Shown here piece after piece: positions 28,180 through 37,289 of a stretch of 64,000 nt of DNA; positions within the stretch are counted from its first letter, which is position 1, and each line of letters begins with the position of its first letter. A program made the position numbers and the translations under genes. The notes beneath the pieces are model-generated. The model was given only the letters and a program-made list of their open reading frames with translations. It was not told the origin of the DNA and did not search any database. Source of the stretch: CAVWCQ01 sp963753545 (lineage in GTDB: Bacteria > Chloroflexota > Anaerolineae > Aggregatilineales > Aggregatilineaceae); assembly GCA_963753545.1 (NCBI GenBank), contig CAVWCQ010000008.1, positions 372,001 through 436,000 of the forward strand, in the 5' to 3' direction.

Positions 28180-28479
28180 ATGCCCGTTTATGTCCTGTTG
28201 AGCACGCTCACGGAAACCGGCGTAGGCTGCATTATCGAAGACCCCACCTGCCTGCGCCAGGTGTCGATGGATATTGAAAATCTCGGTGTGAAAGTGCTGG
28301 ATGCTTACGCGACACTGGGCCTGTATGACTTCATCCATATCATCGAAGCGCCGGATAACGAGTCGGTGGCGCGGGTGAGCATGGAACTGATCGCCAAGGG
28401 CAATATCAAGCCGCTCAGCCTGCCCACCATTTCCATTAACGATTTTATCAGCCGCCTCAGCCTGGACCGCCGCCCATGA
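28180..28479 (+). CDS. GYD-domain protein
   Basis: A 99-residue protein of the GYD family: it opens MPVYVLLSTLTETGVGCI, has LGVKVLDAYATLGLYDFIHI (the G-Y/L-Y-D core) and EAPDNESVARVSMEL. The fold is a ferredoxin-like dimer. The biochemical role of the family is unknown. The stop codon overlaps the start of the methyltransferase (ATGA), so the two are co-translated. Confidence 0.88.
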   Translation: MPVYVLLSTLTETGVGCIIEDPTCLRQVSMDIENLGVKVLDAYATLGLYDFIHIIEAPDNESVARVSMELIAKGNIKPLSLPTISINDFISRLSLDRRP

Positions 28480-29269
28480 CCTCATCAGTCGTATTTGATC
28501 GCGCTGCCGATTATTACGACGAAACACGCGGGTTTCCGCCCGGTGAAGAACAGCACGTCGCGGCACTGTTGGCCCGCGTGGGCAAGCTGAACGCGAACAG
28601 CCGCGTGCTGGAAGTCGGCATCGGGACGGGGCGTATCGCCTTGCCGCTGGCCCCGCTGGTGCGCGGTGTGTATGGGATCGATCTGTCGCGCGCCATGCTC
28701 AGCCGCCTGATCAGCAAATTAGCAGGCGAATCAGTTCGCGTAGTCGAGGGGGATGCGACCCACTTATCCTGGGGAAATAAAACCTTTGACGCGGTGATCG
28801 GCGTCCATATTTTTCACCTGATCCCAACCTGGCAGGAAGCGCTGCGCGAAGCGGCGCGCGTGCTGCGGCCCGGCGGCCTGCTGATCACAGGTTTCCGATC
28901 GGGTGACGCGGGGCAGGAAAACCCGGTTGAACGGCTGCTGTGGGATGCGTGGAACAGGCCGTAGGATCGTCGCGCCCGCCGAACGTGGGCGTCGCACGCG
29001 ATCAGTACGATTCCTTCGCTGAGGCGCAGGGGTGGCGGCGTGTCGATAAGCAGGTCCATCACTATATCGTGCGGCACTATCCGCGCGTCTTCCTGGATCG
29101 GCTCGAACGGCGGGTGTGGTCGAATTTGTGGCGTGTCCCCGATGACGCATTCGCGCGCGGGCTCGCCGCCGTGCATGAGGCCGTCCGGCAGCATCAGATC
29201 GATCTTGATCAGGCCTTTGAGGTTCAGTCGAATTTCACGGCAATCGCGTATTTGCCGCCGGAAGAATAA
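28476..29269 (+). CDS. Class I SAM-dependent methyltransferase, frameshifted
   Basis: About 264 residues. The SAM-binding motif I is VLEVGIGTGRIALPLAP, preceded by the family opening FDRAADYYDETRGFPPG. Motif II is VVEGDATHLSW, and DAVIGVHIFHLIP follows. The frame breaks near 28960: one G appears to be missing between RLLWDAWNR and AVGSSRPPNVGV. The C-terminal part resumes as QYDSFAEAQGWRRVDKQVHH. It is coupled to the GYD gene. The substrate is unknown; the layout is like UbiE/Coq5-type enzymes. Confidence 0.85.
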
Positions 29270-29276
29270 AAAAGAA

Positions 29277-29340
29277 TTTTCACCGCGGAGAGCGCAGAGA
29301 GCGCAGAGAAAAAGAGAGGGGCGTATGAATATACGCCCCT
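29277..29340. repeat. ACCGCGGAGA-type repeat followed by a REP-like palindrome
   Basis: The segment 29277-29315 carries the ACCGCGGAGAGCGCAGAGAG element. The segment 29317-29340 is a hairpin with perfect 10-base arms (AGGGGCGTAT / ATACGCCCCT), almost the same as the REP copies around the transposase at 59.4-60.9 kb. Confidence 0.75.
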
Positions 29341-29351
29341 GCATCAGCGGG

Positions 29352-29504
29352 TTATTTATTTACCAGAGAGCGCTGGTAGGACTTCCAGCCGGGACACCAC
29401 TTGGTATGCCACCGCCAAATCTTGGCCTTCCAGGTGTTGGGATGCGCCTCGGCGTCTTGCCGAATTTTGCACGTTTCGCAGGGATGCGGTTTCTTCTCAG
29501 ACAT
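29352..29504 (-). CDS. Small Cys/Trp-rich protein, 50 aa
   Basis: A short open frame with a strong Shine-Dalgarno (GAGGAGAGAGG) 4 bases before the ATG. It begins MSEKKPHPCETCKIRQ, so it has a CxxC pair, and continues with HPNTWKAKIWRWHTKWCPGW and KSYQRSLVNK. The high content of Trp, Lys and Cys and the CxxC suggest a small metal- or nucleic-acid-binding protein. I do not recognise the family. Confidence 0.6.
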   Translation of the reverse strand: MSEKKPHPCETCKIRQDAEAHPNTWKAKIWRWHTKWCPGWKSYQRSLVNK

Positions 29505-29527
29505 GATCCTCTCTCCTCAGAGTGAAC

Positions 29528-30471
29528 CTATTTCACGCTTAACTTCACATCGCCGGACCCGGTAGTCACCGTGATATCCAGGATGTGTTCAGCCCCATCA
29601 TAGGCGTCATTCACATACGACGTTATCTGACTTTGTGCAGACCTTTCACATCGACGCGCCCCGCCCCGGTGCTGACGGTCACGCGGACGCCCGACTCACG
29701 GGGCAGGCTGAGATCGATATCGCCCGCCCCGGTGCTGACATTAACCGCTGCGTCCGTCTGCCATGTACCAGAGAGGTCGGACGAGATATTGCCGCTGCCG
29801 CTGCTGATCTTGACCTCCGCCAGTACCGCGAAAGTCCCGGTCAGGGCCAGATCATCAATATTACCGCCGCCCGTATTGGCGCTGACGGTTTCCAGCAGGG
29901 GAAACGAGCCATCGAGGCGGGAATCCTGGAGATCGCCGCTGCCCGCGTCCATCGCGGCGGATTGGAGCAGGGGATGATCGCCATGCAGCACGATTTTGGC
30001 GCTGCCGCTGCCCGTGTCCAGGGTGAGCGCGGTGAGGTTCGTACCATCAAAATCAACGGTCAGATCGCCGCCGCCCGCCGACAGACCAAGCGACATGGGC
30101 ATCCTGTCATTCAGGCGTATGTTCCACTCATTTCGCTTGACACCGAGGTAAACGCCATCTGGCTCCGGGGGTTGGATCACGGTCAGACAGCCATGCCCAT
30201 CCATCTCATCGTAGCGGACGGCTGGCTTAAACTCGTCCATATTCATTTTGAACTGAGCGTCCAATAAAGCATCCGTACCGCCCTTAACGGTGATGCTGCC
30301 GGACTCCATCTGTAAGACCGCCTTAACCTGTTCGACATCGCCCGCTTCGATTTGCTGAGTCTGAGTTTCGGTCCCGTTGAACAGGAGGACTTTGAAATCT
30401 GCCGCTGCCACACCGACGGCGAACAGCAGAACCAAAACCACACACAGGACGATCAGTAAGGTACGATGCAT
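29528..30471 (-). CDS. Secreted DUF4097-like beta-helix protein, frameshifted
   Basis: About 314 residues with a signal peptide (LLIVLCVVLVLLFAVGVAAA). The body is a series of short Gly/Asp/Ser strands such as GSGDLQDSRL, NTGGGNIDDLAL, SSGSGNISSDL and STGAGDIDLSLP, the repeated pattern of DUF4097 / putative adhesin domains. The frame breaks near 29628 (after GLHKVR); the other frame carries on with ITSYVNDAYDGAEHILDI and ends TTGSGDVKLSVK at 29528, a typical last strand. The function is unknown; cell-surface location is expected. Confidence 0.8.
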
Positions 30472-30554
30472 AATCCCCTCGTTTACACCATTGACGCATT
30501 TTCAGTTTACACCCTGAATCCACAGAGCGAAAAAAGTCACCGGCGGTTCAGGCT

Positions 30555-31847
30555 TTATTCCGCAGCGAGTTCGAGCGCCGCATTGAGCATATCATCCTGC
30601 CCGGCGTACAAATGCTCGGTGTTCATAGGAATCTCAATATCGGCGGGCAGCCCAACATTCTCGTAGACTTGCCCATCGCTGGCGTAGTAGACCTGATTGG
30701 ATAAGCTGAAATACCAGCCGTTCGGCAGACCACGGACCAACATATCGGAATGACTGCCTGCCGTGAGTTCCCCGATGACGGTCACATTCGGCAGCGCTTG
30801 CATCGCCATCACGAACATTTCGGCAGCGCTGGCAGTCAAACCGCTTTCCAGCACAATCACCTGCCCGGTGAACTGGCGCGGCCCTTCCGGTGCGAAGAAA
30901 TAGTCGCGTACCGGAGTCCATCCGTCACCGTCGCGGGTTTTTTTAGAAAACGCGAGGCGTTCCTGATCGGCAAAACGGCTCGCAATCGCCAGCGCAACGC
31001 CATCATACCCACCGCCATTAAAGCGCACGTCAATGATCATCGTCTGCACGCCATCCAGCGCCGCTAAAACCTCGTCCATTGCTTCGCCTGCTGCCGCCCA
31101 TTCATCCTCGCCATAACCACTCATTTGCGTGATCGCGACGTACCCCACGCTGTCACTCAGTCTGCGGTAGACCATCAGATAATCGCCAATGAGGGTGGTG
31201 TCGGCCCCGGCAAAATTTCCGCGCAGGTAGACACCTAACCGTGTTTCCTGGCCCACAAACCAGGCAGGCAGTGTTTCCCCGGAGAACTGATCAACACCGT
31301 TATTGACCCAGGTATGCCCATCCTGGATCGGTTCGAGCATCTGCGAGAGGATGGCAAAGAGTTCGTCGGGGGTTGTTTCCGCCGTGACCTGCGGGCGATA
31401 GGTATCGTACTGCGCCTGCCAATCGACCCCGTACAGATCGAAGAAGGCGTAATTCTCGTTGAGGGTGTTCCAGAATACGTCAAAGGTGAGTTCGGGATCG
31501 TCGCTCTGGGCTGTGCCTCCGTTCGCGCAGACATCCGGTAGTTCCGGCAGGCGATTGGCGGTCATGTAGGCCGTCAGGTTATTTTGAATCACCACCTGAT
31601 CGCCTTCTCGGACCAATGTCTTTTGTAAATCGGGGGCGAAATCCCCATCCAGCGGGCCACTGTAGGTGTTCAAACAGCTTATCGCGGTTGTCTCATAAAC
31701 CGTGATCGTGCTGTTCGCGACCTCGAAGACCAACCCATACCCATTGGTCGCCCACACCCCGTCCAGCGATTCGCTGTCCTGGGCAAACACATGCCCGCTC
31801 AGTGAAGCCAACAGGATCACGACAAGAGCAGCCAATTGACGTTTCAT
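30555..31847 (-). CDS. Secreted S41-family serine peptidase
   Basis: A 430-residue protein. The ATG at 31847 was chosen because AGGGGGAATAAC precedes it and it opens a clear signal peptide (MKRQLAALVVILLASLSGHV). The middle has a tail-specific protease core: SVGYVAITQMSGYG, TMIIDVRFNGGGYDGVAL, and the catalytic Ser in ESGLTASAAEMFVMAM (S-x-x-x-E). The conserved C-terminal VGLPADIEIP closes the domain. No PDZ domain is obvious. It probably cleaves exported proteins or peptides. Confidence 0.85.
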   Translation of the reverse strand: MKRQLAALVVILLASLSGHVFAQDSESLDGVWATNGYGLVFEVANSTITVYETTAISCLNTYSGPLDGDFAPDLQKTLVREGDQVVIQNNLTAYMTANRLPELPDVCANGGTAQSDDPELTFDVFWNTLNENYAFFDLYGVDWQAQYDTYRPQVTAETTPDELFAILSQMLEPIQDGHTWVNNGVDQFSGETLPAWFVGQETRLGVYLRGNFAGADTTLIGDYLMVYRRLSDSVGYVAITQMSGYGEDEWAAAGEAMDEVLAALDGVQTMIIDVRFNGGGYDGVALAIASRFADQERLAFSKKTRDGDGWTPVRDYFFAPEGPRQFTGQVIVLESGLTASAAEMFVMAMQALPNVTVIGELTAGSHSDMLVRGLPNGWYFSLSNQVYYASDGQVYENVGLPADIEIPMNTEHLYAGQDDMLNAALELAAE

Positions 31848-31944
31848 GTTATTCCCCCTACAAGAATGATCTGCGCAGCAATCTATACGCGGCAAACAAG
31901 AGGAGGGTTGCGCGCGAGGATGGTATGATGATGCAGCGCGGCGA

Positions 31945-32343
31945 TTAACCCCGCCGCTGCAAATAGGTGAGGAACGAATGGCGGTAAGCTTCACTGAGCT
32001 GGGCGTCATAGGCCAGCGCAACCAACTGGGCAAGCTGCATTTCCGACTGCTCACGCAGGAACGAGTCTCGCGTGGCCTGATCCCATGCTTCCCAGATCTC
32101 GCGGAAGCGATCACGGGCGTAGAGTGGGGCGAGCAGATCTTCGGTGACCTGGGCTTCCAACAGTTCCAGCGCGCCGCCCTTTAAGGAGCCTTTGACGGAG
32201 AGATAGGCTGGCACAAACAGATCGTGCGTGAGCGGGCCGAGATCGCCCAGATCATAGCCCATGCTGTGAAAAAAAGCGCGGAATTCGCGATCTTCCCAAA
32301 GCTGATCCAGCACCGCGCTTGCTGCTCTGCAATACATGCACAT
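31945..32343 (-). CDS. Hypothetical protein, 132 aa
   Basis: A mostly helical, soluble protein rich in Leu, Ala, Glu and Arg, with an N-terminal MCMYCRAASAVLDQLW that contains a CxxC pair. No known motif was seen. It lies between the S41 peptidase and the LOG gene on the same strand, with a 119-base gap upstream that contains AT-rich DNA. Confidence 0.55.
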   Translation of the reverse strand: MCMYCRAASAVLDQLWEDREFRAFFHSMGYDLGDLGPLTHDLFVPAYLSVKGSLKGGALELLEAQVTEDLLAPLYARDRFREIWEAWDQATRDSFLREQSEMQLAQLVALAYDAQLSEAYRHSFLTYLQRRG

Positions 32344-32462
32344 GGTGCAGTTCCTTTATTTCAAGCCTTGTTTTCTGGAAAAGCGAATGATTCTGTTAAC
32401 TAATCCCATAACTGCAAGTTTAAACCTGAACGGGCAAAAGGACCACACTACTCTAATCCCAT

Positions 32463-33068
32463 TTAGCGCGCAGAATCATCACCCAGGCGCAGCGGCACAT
32501 CGGGCGGCGTTTTCCACCACGTTTGCAGGGTGGGAACGACCTCTTCCGGGCGATCCACCAGGGTCAGCCAGCGCAAATCCACCGGGGAGATCGGCGCATC
32601 GGCGGCAAAAGCTTCGATCACGCGCCGCCACATTGAGCCGACCAGGATAAACGGGCGCGCGGGCAGTTCTCCGACCTGCATCAGGCTCCACACCAGAGAA
32701 ATCTCGCTGAGCGTGCCCACTCCGCCGCGCAGGGCGACAATCGCATCGGGCCGCTGCACCAGGAAAAACAGGCGATCCCGCAGGTTATCAAAAGGAACTA
32801 TTTCTTGCACCCACTTGTTGGGCCGGGACCCGCGCGACTCGAAGAGGCCCACCGTCCCGCCGACGACATGCCCGCCCGCTTCACACGCGCCCTGGCTGCA
32901 TGCTTCCATCACGCCGCTGTAGCCGCCGGAGAGCACAATATAACCCGCCTGGGCCAGCAAACGCCCCACGCTGAGCGCGATCTGCCAGTCTTCACTGCCG
33001 GGGAGAATCCCCGCGCTGCCATAGACGGCGACCATGCGCCGCCCGTCCTGATTGGGTTGTTCTGCCAT
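32463..33068 (-). CDS. LOG-family Rossmann-fold protein (SLOG superfamily)
   Basis: A 201-residue protein. It has AVYGSAGILPGSEDW at the start, LSGGYSGVMEA, and IVALRGGVGTLSEISLVW, in which RGGVGTLSE corresponds to the PGGxGTxxE signature of LOG / lysine-decarboxylase-like proteins. Plant and bacterial LOG enzymes release the base from a nucleoside monophosphate. Related SLOG domains sense ADP-ribose-type nucleotides in conflict systems. It is the last gene of an operon with the macro/TIR-like gene (42 bases upstream) and mazG. Whether it is an enzyme or a sensor cannot be told. Confidence 0.88.
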   Translation of the reverse strand: MAEQPNQDGRRMVAVYGSAGILPGSEDWQIALSVGRLLAQAGYIVLSGGYSGVMEACSQGACEAGGHVVGGTVGLFESRGSRPNKWVQEIVPFDNLRDRLFFLVQRPDAIVALRGGVGTLSEISLVWSLMQVGELPARPFILVGSMWRRVIEAFAADAPISPVDLRWLTLVDRPEEVVPTLQTWWKTPPDVPLRLGDDSAR

Positions 33069-33110
33069 GAAGATACGTCCTATGGTTGTTCGCTTAGAAG
33101 TCGTTTCAGT

Positions 33111-34112
33111 TCATCGGCCAACAGGTCTTTGCAGCCGGTAAATCTTATCGTAGATCAGCACCCTGTGACCGCGAATATCAAAGGGAAGCTGTTCATCCTT
33201 GCGGGCGATGAGCACGGTAGGCGTTTTTACGCCCCAGGCATAGCCCACTTCCAGGTAGACGTTCGGATTGCCGCCGTCCAACAGGGCGACCATCAGCCGC
33301 GCCGTGCGAATGCGATCCAGCATGCGGTCCACGATATCGCCTGTGAAGGTGTCCAGGTCCATCCGCTCGCAGAGCATCTCGATATCCTTCACACACGGCT
33401 GGATCGCCAGGTAAAACTGGTCGTCGTAGTCGTTTTTGAAGGGCATGGCGACAAAAATATGAGGCGTCGTCTCGTCGGATTCCGGCTTGCGGAACTCTGG
33501 CTCGAACGACTGTGCCCCAGCCATGACCGCGACGGCGACTTCCGGCTCGGCATCCTGGGGGGATGGCTCGGCGGGGAGAAAATCGCGCAGGGCCTCCTGC
33601 ATCAGGCGGGCGCGGCTTTCTTCCACCTCGATAAAGGTGACCCGTTCCAGAGTGGCGGGATATTCGCCCGCGTCGTAAGCGTCGGACAAACCGAGCAGCA
33701 GCGAACGGAACGCCTCGACTTCGTCCAGGCGCAGCCCCGTGCGGACGCCGTGATTCGTCGTCAGGACATGGCGGACCGACAATCCTTCATGCCACAGCGC
33801 CTGCAAGGATCGCCGCCCCAGATCGCGCAGTTGGGGGTAAAGCAGGCTGAACGTTGGCGGCGCGCCGAGGATCAGGACGTATTCGCAGGCGCAAACGCCT
33901 TTGCCGGGCAGAATGCGATATTCTTCCGCGCCGGGCAGCAGGCCGTCCAGTTCCTGCGTGTCGCGCAGCTTATTGCGCACCTTCGCGCCCAGGCCGCCCG
34001 CGTTCGGTGAATGTTTGACGACCAGCACATCGGCGGGAAAGGCGAGCGCATCACCCTGCACGACTTCCACCGTAAAACCGAGGTGTACGTTTCCTCCAGA
34101 CTGCTTATTCAC
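33111..34112 (-). CDS. Macro-like (M17 N-domain) / TIR-like fusion protein
   Basis: A 333-residue protein. Residues 1-180 look like the macro-type N-terminal domain of leucyl aminopeptidases: PADVLVVKHSPNAGGLGAKV, CEYVLILGAPP, then GLRLDEVEAFRSLLLGL. Residues 216-333 form a TIR-like / nucleoside deoxyribosyltransferase-like domain: IFVAMPFKNDYDDQFY, RTARLMVALLDGGNPNVYLE, VGYAWGVKTPTVLIARK. The Glu in NPNVYLEVGYA sits where this superfamily has its catalytic Glu. The predicted role is to bind an ADP-ribose- or NAD-like ligand and cleave or sense a glycosidic bond. The GTG start overlaps the mazG stop (GTGA) and follows AAGGGGGAG. Confidence 0.75.
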   Translation of the reverse strand: MNKQSGGNVHLGFTVEVVQGDALAFPADVLVVKHSPNAGGLGAKVRNKLRDTQELDGLLPGAEEYRILPGKGVCACEYVLILGAPPTFSLLYPQLRDLGRRSLQALWHEGLSVRHVLTTNHGVRTGLRLDEVEAFRSLLLGLSDAYDAGEYPATLERVTFIEVEESRARLMQEALRDFLPAEPSPQDAEPEVAVAVMAGAQSFEPEFRKPESDETTPHIFVAMPFKNDYDDQFYLAIQPCVKDIEMLCERMDLDTFTGDIVDRMLDRIRTARLMVALLDGGNPNVYLEVGYAWGVKTPTVLIARKDEQLPFDIRGHRVLIYDKIYRLQRPVGR

Positions 34113-34426
34113 GACTCCCCCTTATCATCCCATGTGCGCCCATAGTTGTGTTCGAGCTTGGCCAGGATCGCCTGTTCCAGGTCGATATCGCTCACACTGG
34201 CAAGCTGGAGCAGGTACAGCGCCACGTCTGCCAGTTCGCCCGCCAGCGCATCCTGATTCCGGATCGCGCCGTCCCACTGGAAATGTTCCAAAACCTCCGC
34301 CGCTTCGATGCAGATCGAGATGGCGATATTGCGCGGCGTCTGCTGGCGCGGGCTGTCGGGTTCGTACCAGCCCTTCGCCCGGACAAAATCGTGCATGCGC
34401 TGTGTCAGTTCGGTGACGTCCATCAA
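34109..34426 (-). CDS. MazG-like nucleotide pyrophosphohydrolase
   Basis: A 105-residue single-domain protein. It has the metal-binding pairs EAAE (in ISICIEAAEVLEHFQW) and ELAD (in ELADVALYLLQLA), the EXXE...EXXD signature of MazG-like NTP pyrophosphatases. These split (d)NTPs into NMP and pyrophosphate. It overlaps both neighbours by 4 bases (ATGA with the esterase, GTGA with the macro/TIR-like gene), so all are translationally coupled. Confidence 0.9.
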   Translation of the reverse strand: MMDVTELTQRMHDFVRAKGWYEPDSPRQQTPRNIAISICIEAAEVLEHFQWDGAIRNQDALAGELADVALYLLQLASVSDIDLEQAILAKLEHNYGRTWDDKGES

Positions 34427-35634
34427 CCCTCACCGTAGGCGAAAAAGTACGTCAGCATATCATCGAGCAGGGCGCGCCAGTTACCCCAGGAATGGCCCTC
34501 ACTAACCTCCATAAACAGCAGGGGGTAACCTTTGGACTCTAACACATCGCGCAGCCGCCGCGTATTCTGCACATCGTCCCAGACGGTTCCCTGGCTCATG
34601 AATATCGTCAGAGGCAGCAGCGCGCTGTCGCGGTATTGGTCGATCAGCCCCGTCGCGACCTGAAGGGCAGGGGACTGGATCGCGATCAGGTGGAAGGTGT
34701 CGGAATAGGTCAGCCCGATATAGGCCGAATTGACGCCGCCCAGCGATGTGCCCAGAATGGCGCGTGCCTCTGGCGACGGATCGGTATCGTATACCGCGTC
34801 GATGGTCGGGACCAGTTCAAACGCCAGAAAATCACCGTAGGCCGGGTTCGTGACCAGTTCATCGGCGCGGCGGTTATTGTCAGGATGCCCCGGCTGGCGC
34901 GGATCGATGAAGACTGCAATCACAGGTTTGATGGTCCCGTCCGCGATCAGATTATCCAGGGTGATAATCATGCTGCCTTCGTCGGGATTGGCGTATTCGT
35001 GGCCGTCCGTGACGTATATGACCGGGAGATCGTCTAAATCGCGGTATCCGGCGGGCGTGTAGACCCGGACATTCACTGTGTAGCCGAGCGATTTGCTGGC
35101 AAGCGTCATGTCATTGCTCAGCGTGCCGTGTTCGATATCGTCGCGGGGAATCACCACCGTGGGAAAAACATAATCGGGCATCGCCAGGACGGAATTCGGG
35201 CCGAAGCCGCTGACCTGCTGCACCGGATTGAGCGGGTCCAGAATCCACGAGCTGCCATTCAGCACGATTTTATAGTCGAGCCGGGCATCGGTGGGAAACT
35301 GGCGAATCAGCACCCACAGATCGCTGTCTCCCTGGCGTTCGCCAAACGCGTCGGGGCCTGATTCCCAGGCGTTAAAGTCGCCGCGCCATTCGACGCTGTT
35401 TGCTTCGCCCCGGTAGAGGAAAACCGCCGTCCCATCCGCAAAGGTGATCGGCACTGGTCCCGCCAGCACCCGCGCCCAAAACGGCTCGATTTCACCGCTG
35501 CGTATGGCGTCGTCCAGCGCGGTCTGAAATTCTTCCAGCGTGGTAAACGGGTTATCCTGGGCGTGCAGGCGCGCCGCCGGGAGCGCCATCAGCGCCAGGA
35601 TGAGCAGCGCTCCGATTCGTTTGACCTGTTCCAC
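34423..35634 (-). CDS. Secreted esterase of the enterochelin-esterase / esterase D type
   Basis: A 403-residue protein with a signal peptide (GALLILALMALPAARLHA). Residues 60-150 form an Ig-like / CBM48-like domain (VFLYRGEANSVEWRGDFNAW). The rest is an alpha/beta hydrolase: VIYVTDGHEYANPDEGSMI, the nucleophile motif AILGTSLGGVNSAYIGL, and a C-terminal His in VSEGHSWGNWRAL. It is expected outside the cell and hydrolyses an ester or polymer linkage. The GTG start at 35634 follows GAGGGA. It is odd that an exported enzyme heads an operon with three cytoplasmic nucleotide-related genes. Confidence 0.85.
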   Translation of the reverse strand: MEQVKRIGALLILALMALPAARLHAQDNPFTTLEEFQTALDDAIRSGEIEPFWARVLAGPVPITFADGTAVFLYRGEANSVEWRGDFNAWESGPDAFGERQGDSDLWVLIRQFPTDARLDYKIVLNGSSWILDPLNPVQQVSGFGPNSVLAMPDYVFPTVVIPRDDIEHGTLSNDMTLASKSLGYTVNVRVYTPAGYRDLDDLPVIYVTDGHEYANPDEGSMIITLDNLIADGTIKPVIAVFIDPRQPGHPDNNRRADELVTNPAYGDFLAFELVPTIDAVYDTDPSPEARAILGTSLGGVNSAYIGLTYSDTFHLIAIQSPALQVATGLIDQYRDSALLPLTIFMSQGTVWDDVQNTRRLRDVLESKGYPLLFMEVSEGHSWGNWRALLDDMLTYFFAYGEG

Positions 35635-35670
35635 TGAGTCCCTCGTTTCGCTCGACCAAACAACCCGTTT

Positions 35671-35679
35671 ATTATACCA
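35671..35679 (-). promoter_or_regulatory. Extended -10 promoter of the esterase-mazG-TIR-LOG operon
   Basis: On the minus strand TGGTATAAT lies 37 bases before the GTG at 35634. The same TGGTATAAT is found before the PIN toxin-antitoxin pair and before rpsO. Confidence 0.6.
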
Positions 35680-35867
35680 CTGGAACTTTTTGGCGGGAGC
35701 GTTCGCCCGGCTGTGGTCCTTCCTGAACCCTAAAAAACCAATGTTGACTTTAACCGTTCTCTTAATTAGAATGTGGTGAGGCCTTGTTATTGTTAATCAA
35801 CTGGCATTTTGGACATCTTTCATCAAAATGCACCTGTTATTGGCGTAATACAACAAGTGGAGTGCTG

Positions 35868-37183
35868 TTGGCTACTAACACTGATTCAGGCTTCAAGAGC
35901 GGCCCCGCTGCTGCTCCTATCAAAACGGATGTGATGGCCCGCTGGATCGAAACGGAATGGATTTCAAATCGTTCCGATGTCACATGGCGCATTCTGAACG
36001 AAACGACCGCTTGTGCTCATCACATGGTGCTGGCCCGCTACGACAGGACCGCGATCCTGCCGGGCGGCTTCACGTTTGCCGGGGACGAAGTGCTGCCCTG
36101 TCCCGTCATCGTTCCCATTGCGGAATACACGTCCAACGGCGAACTCACGACACAAATTGGCGCGTCATTGTACCGTTTTGCCAACTCCGAAACTGGCGAA
36201 ACCGTTGAGGCGCTGGTCATGGTTTCCTACTTTACCGATGAGGGCCACAAAAGCTGTCTGGCCTGTATCCCGGAGTCTTTCTGCCCACCTGGAACGCGTT
36301 TGCCAACGAGTGCCAGCGGCTGTCTACCGCGTTGGAGCCGATCCCCAAGGTACGGATTATCGGCGGGCGCTCGGATTCCTTTGAGCCTACCGTCGAATGG
36401 GACGATATCATCCTGCCGGAAGATCTCAAGGAACTGCTGCTGCGCGATGTCGAGTCGTTCTTCAGCAAGGGGATCGCGGTGTACCAGCGGCTGAAGCTCA
36501 AGCCGTTTCGCAAACTGCTGCTGGCGGGTGTTCCTGGCACGGGCAAGACGATGCTCTGCTCGGCGCTGGCAAAATGGGCACTGGATCGCGATATCGTCGT
36601 GATTTATGTCTCCAGCGCGGACTATTCCGGCGCGGCGTTCTGGAAGATCGAAAACGCCCTGGCGATTGCGTCGGATTCCAAGCGGCCCACGCTGATCCTG
36701 CTGGAAGAACTGGACGCTTATCTGCGCGACGAGGACGATAAAGCCCTGGTGCTGAACGTGCTCGACGGGGCAGAAGCGCGGGAGAACGACGCGGGAACGC
36801 TGCTGGTCGCCACGACAAACTATCCCGAAGCGATTGACGAGCGCGTGCTCAAGCGTCCGGGGCGGTTGGATCGCGTGTTTATCATCCCCGAAACGCGAGA
36901 TCGCGCCGGGGCGGAAAAGATGCTGCGTTACTACCTGGGCAAGCTCTATCGCGACGAACACGCGGTGATGGCGAAGGAGATGGTCGGCTACCCCGGCGCG
37001 TTTATCCGCGAGGTGGCGATCAGCGCCATCACGCAGATGGCCTTTGCCGACGAGGAAGAACTGTCGCTGGACCTGCTGCAAGAGTCGTTCAACCGGCTGC
37101 TGGAACAGATCACGGCGAAGGATAACTTCCTGCTGCGGGCGCGCAATAACGGCTTTGGCTTCGTCGTCGCCGCGAAAGAATAA
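35868..37183 (+). CDS. AAA+ ATPase with a novel N-terminal domain, frameshifted
   Basis: About 438 residues after repair. The TTG at 35868 was chosen because GGAG lies 5 bases upstream. Residues 1-130 are a beta-rich domain of unknown family (ARWIETEWISNRSDVTWRIL, then VIVPIAEYTSNGELTTQIGA). The frame breaks near 36254, where one G seems missing between HKSCL and GLYPGVFLPTW. The AAA+ core has Walker A GVPGTGKTML, Walker B-like LILLEELDAYL, sensor 1 LLVATTNYPE and the arginine-finger region LKRPGRLDRVF. Walker B has Glu-Glu where Asp-Glu is usual. It resembles the spastin/FtsH-like group. No partner is obvious. Confidence 0.8.
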
Positions 37184-37289
37184 CCACGCTTTACCGGGCA
37201 GCGTAACGATATGTGCGCTGCCCTTTATTGTCCCCCCCCTAAAAGAGACTAGAATAAAGGAGCGTATTCATTTTGTCAGGGGGCCTCTC

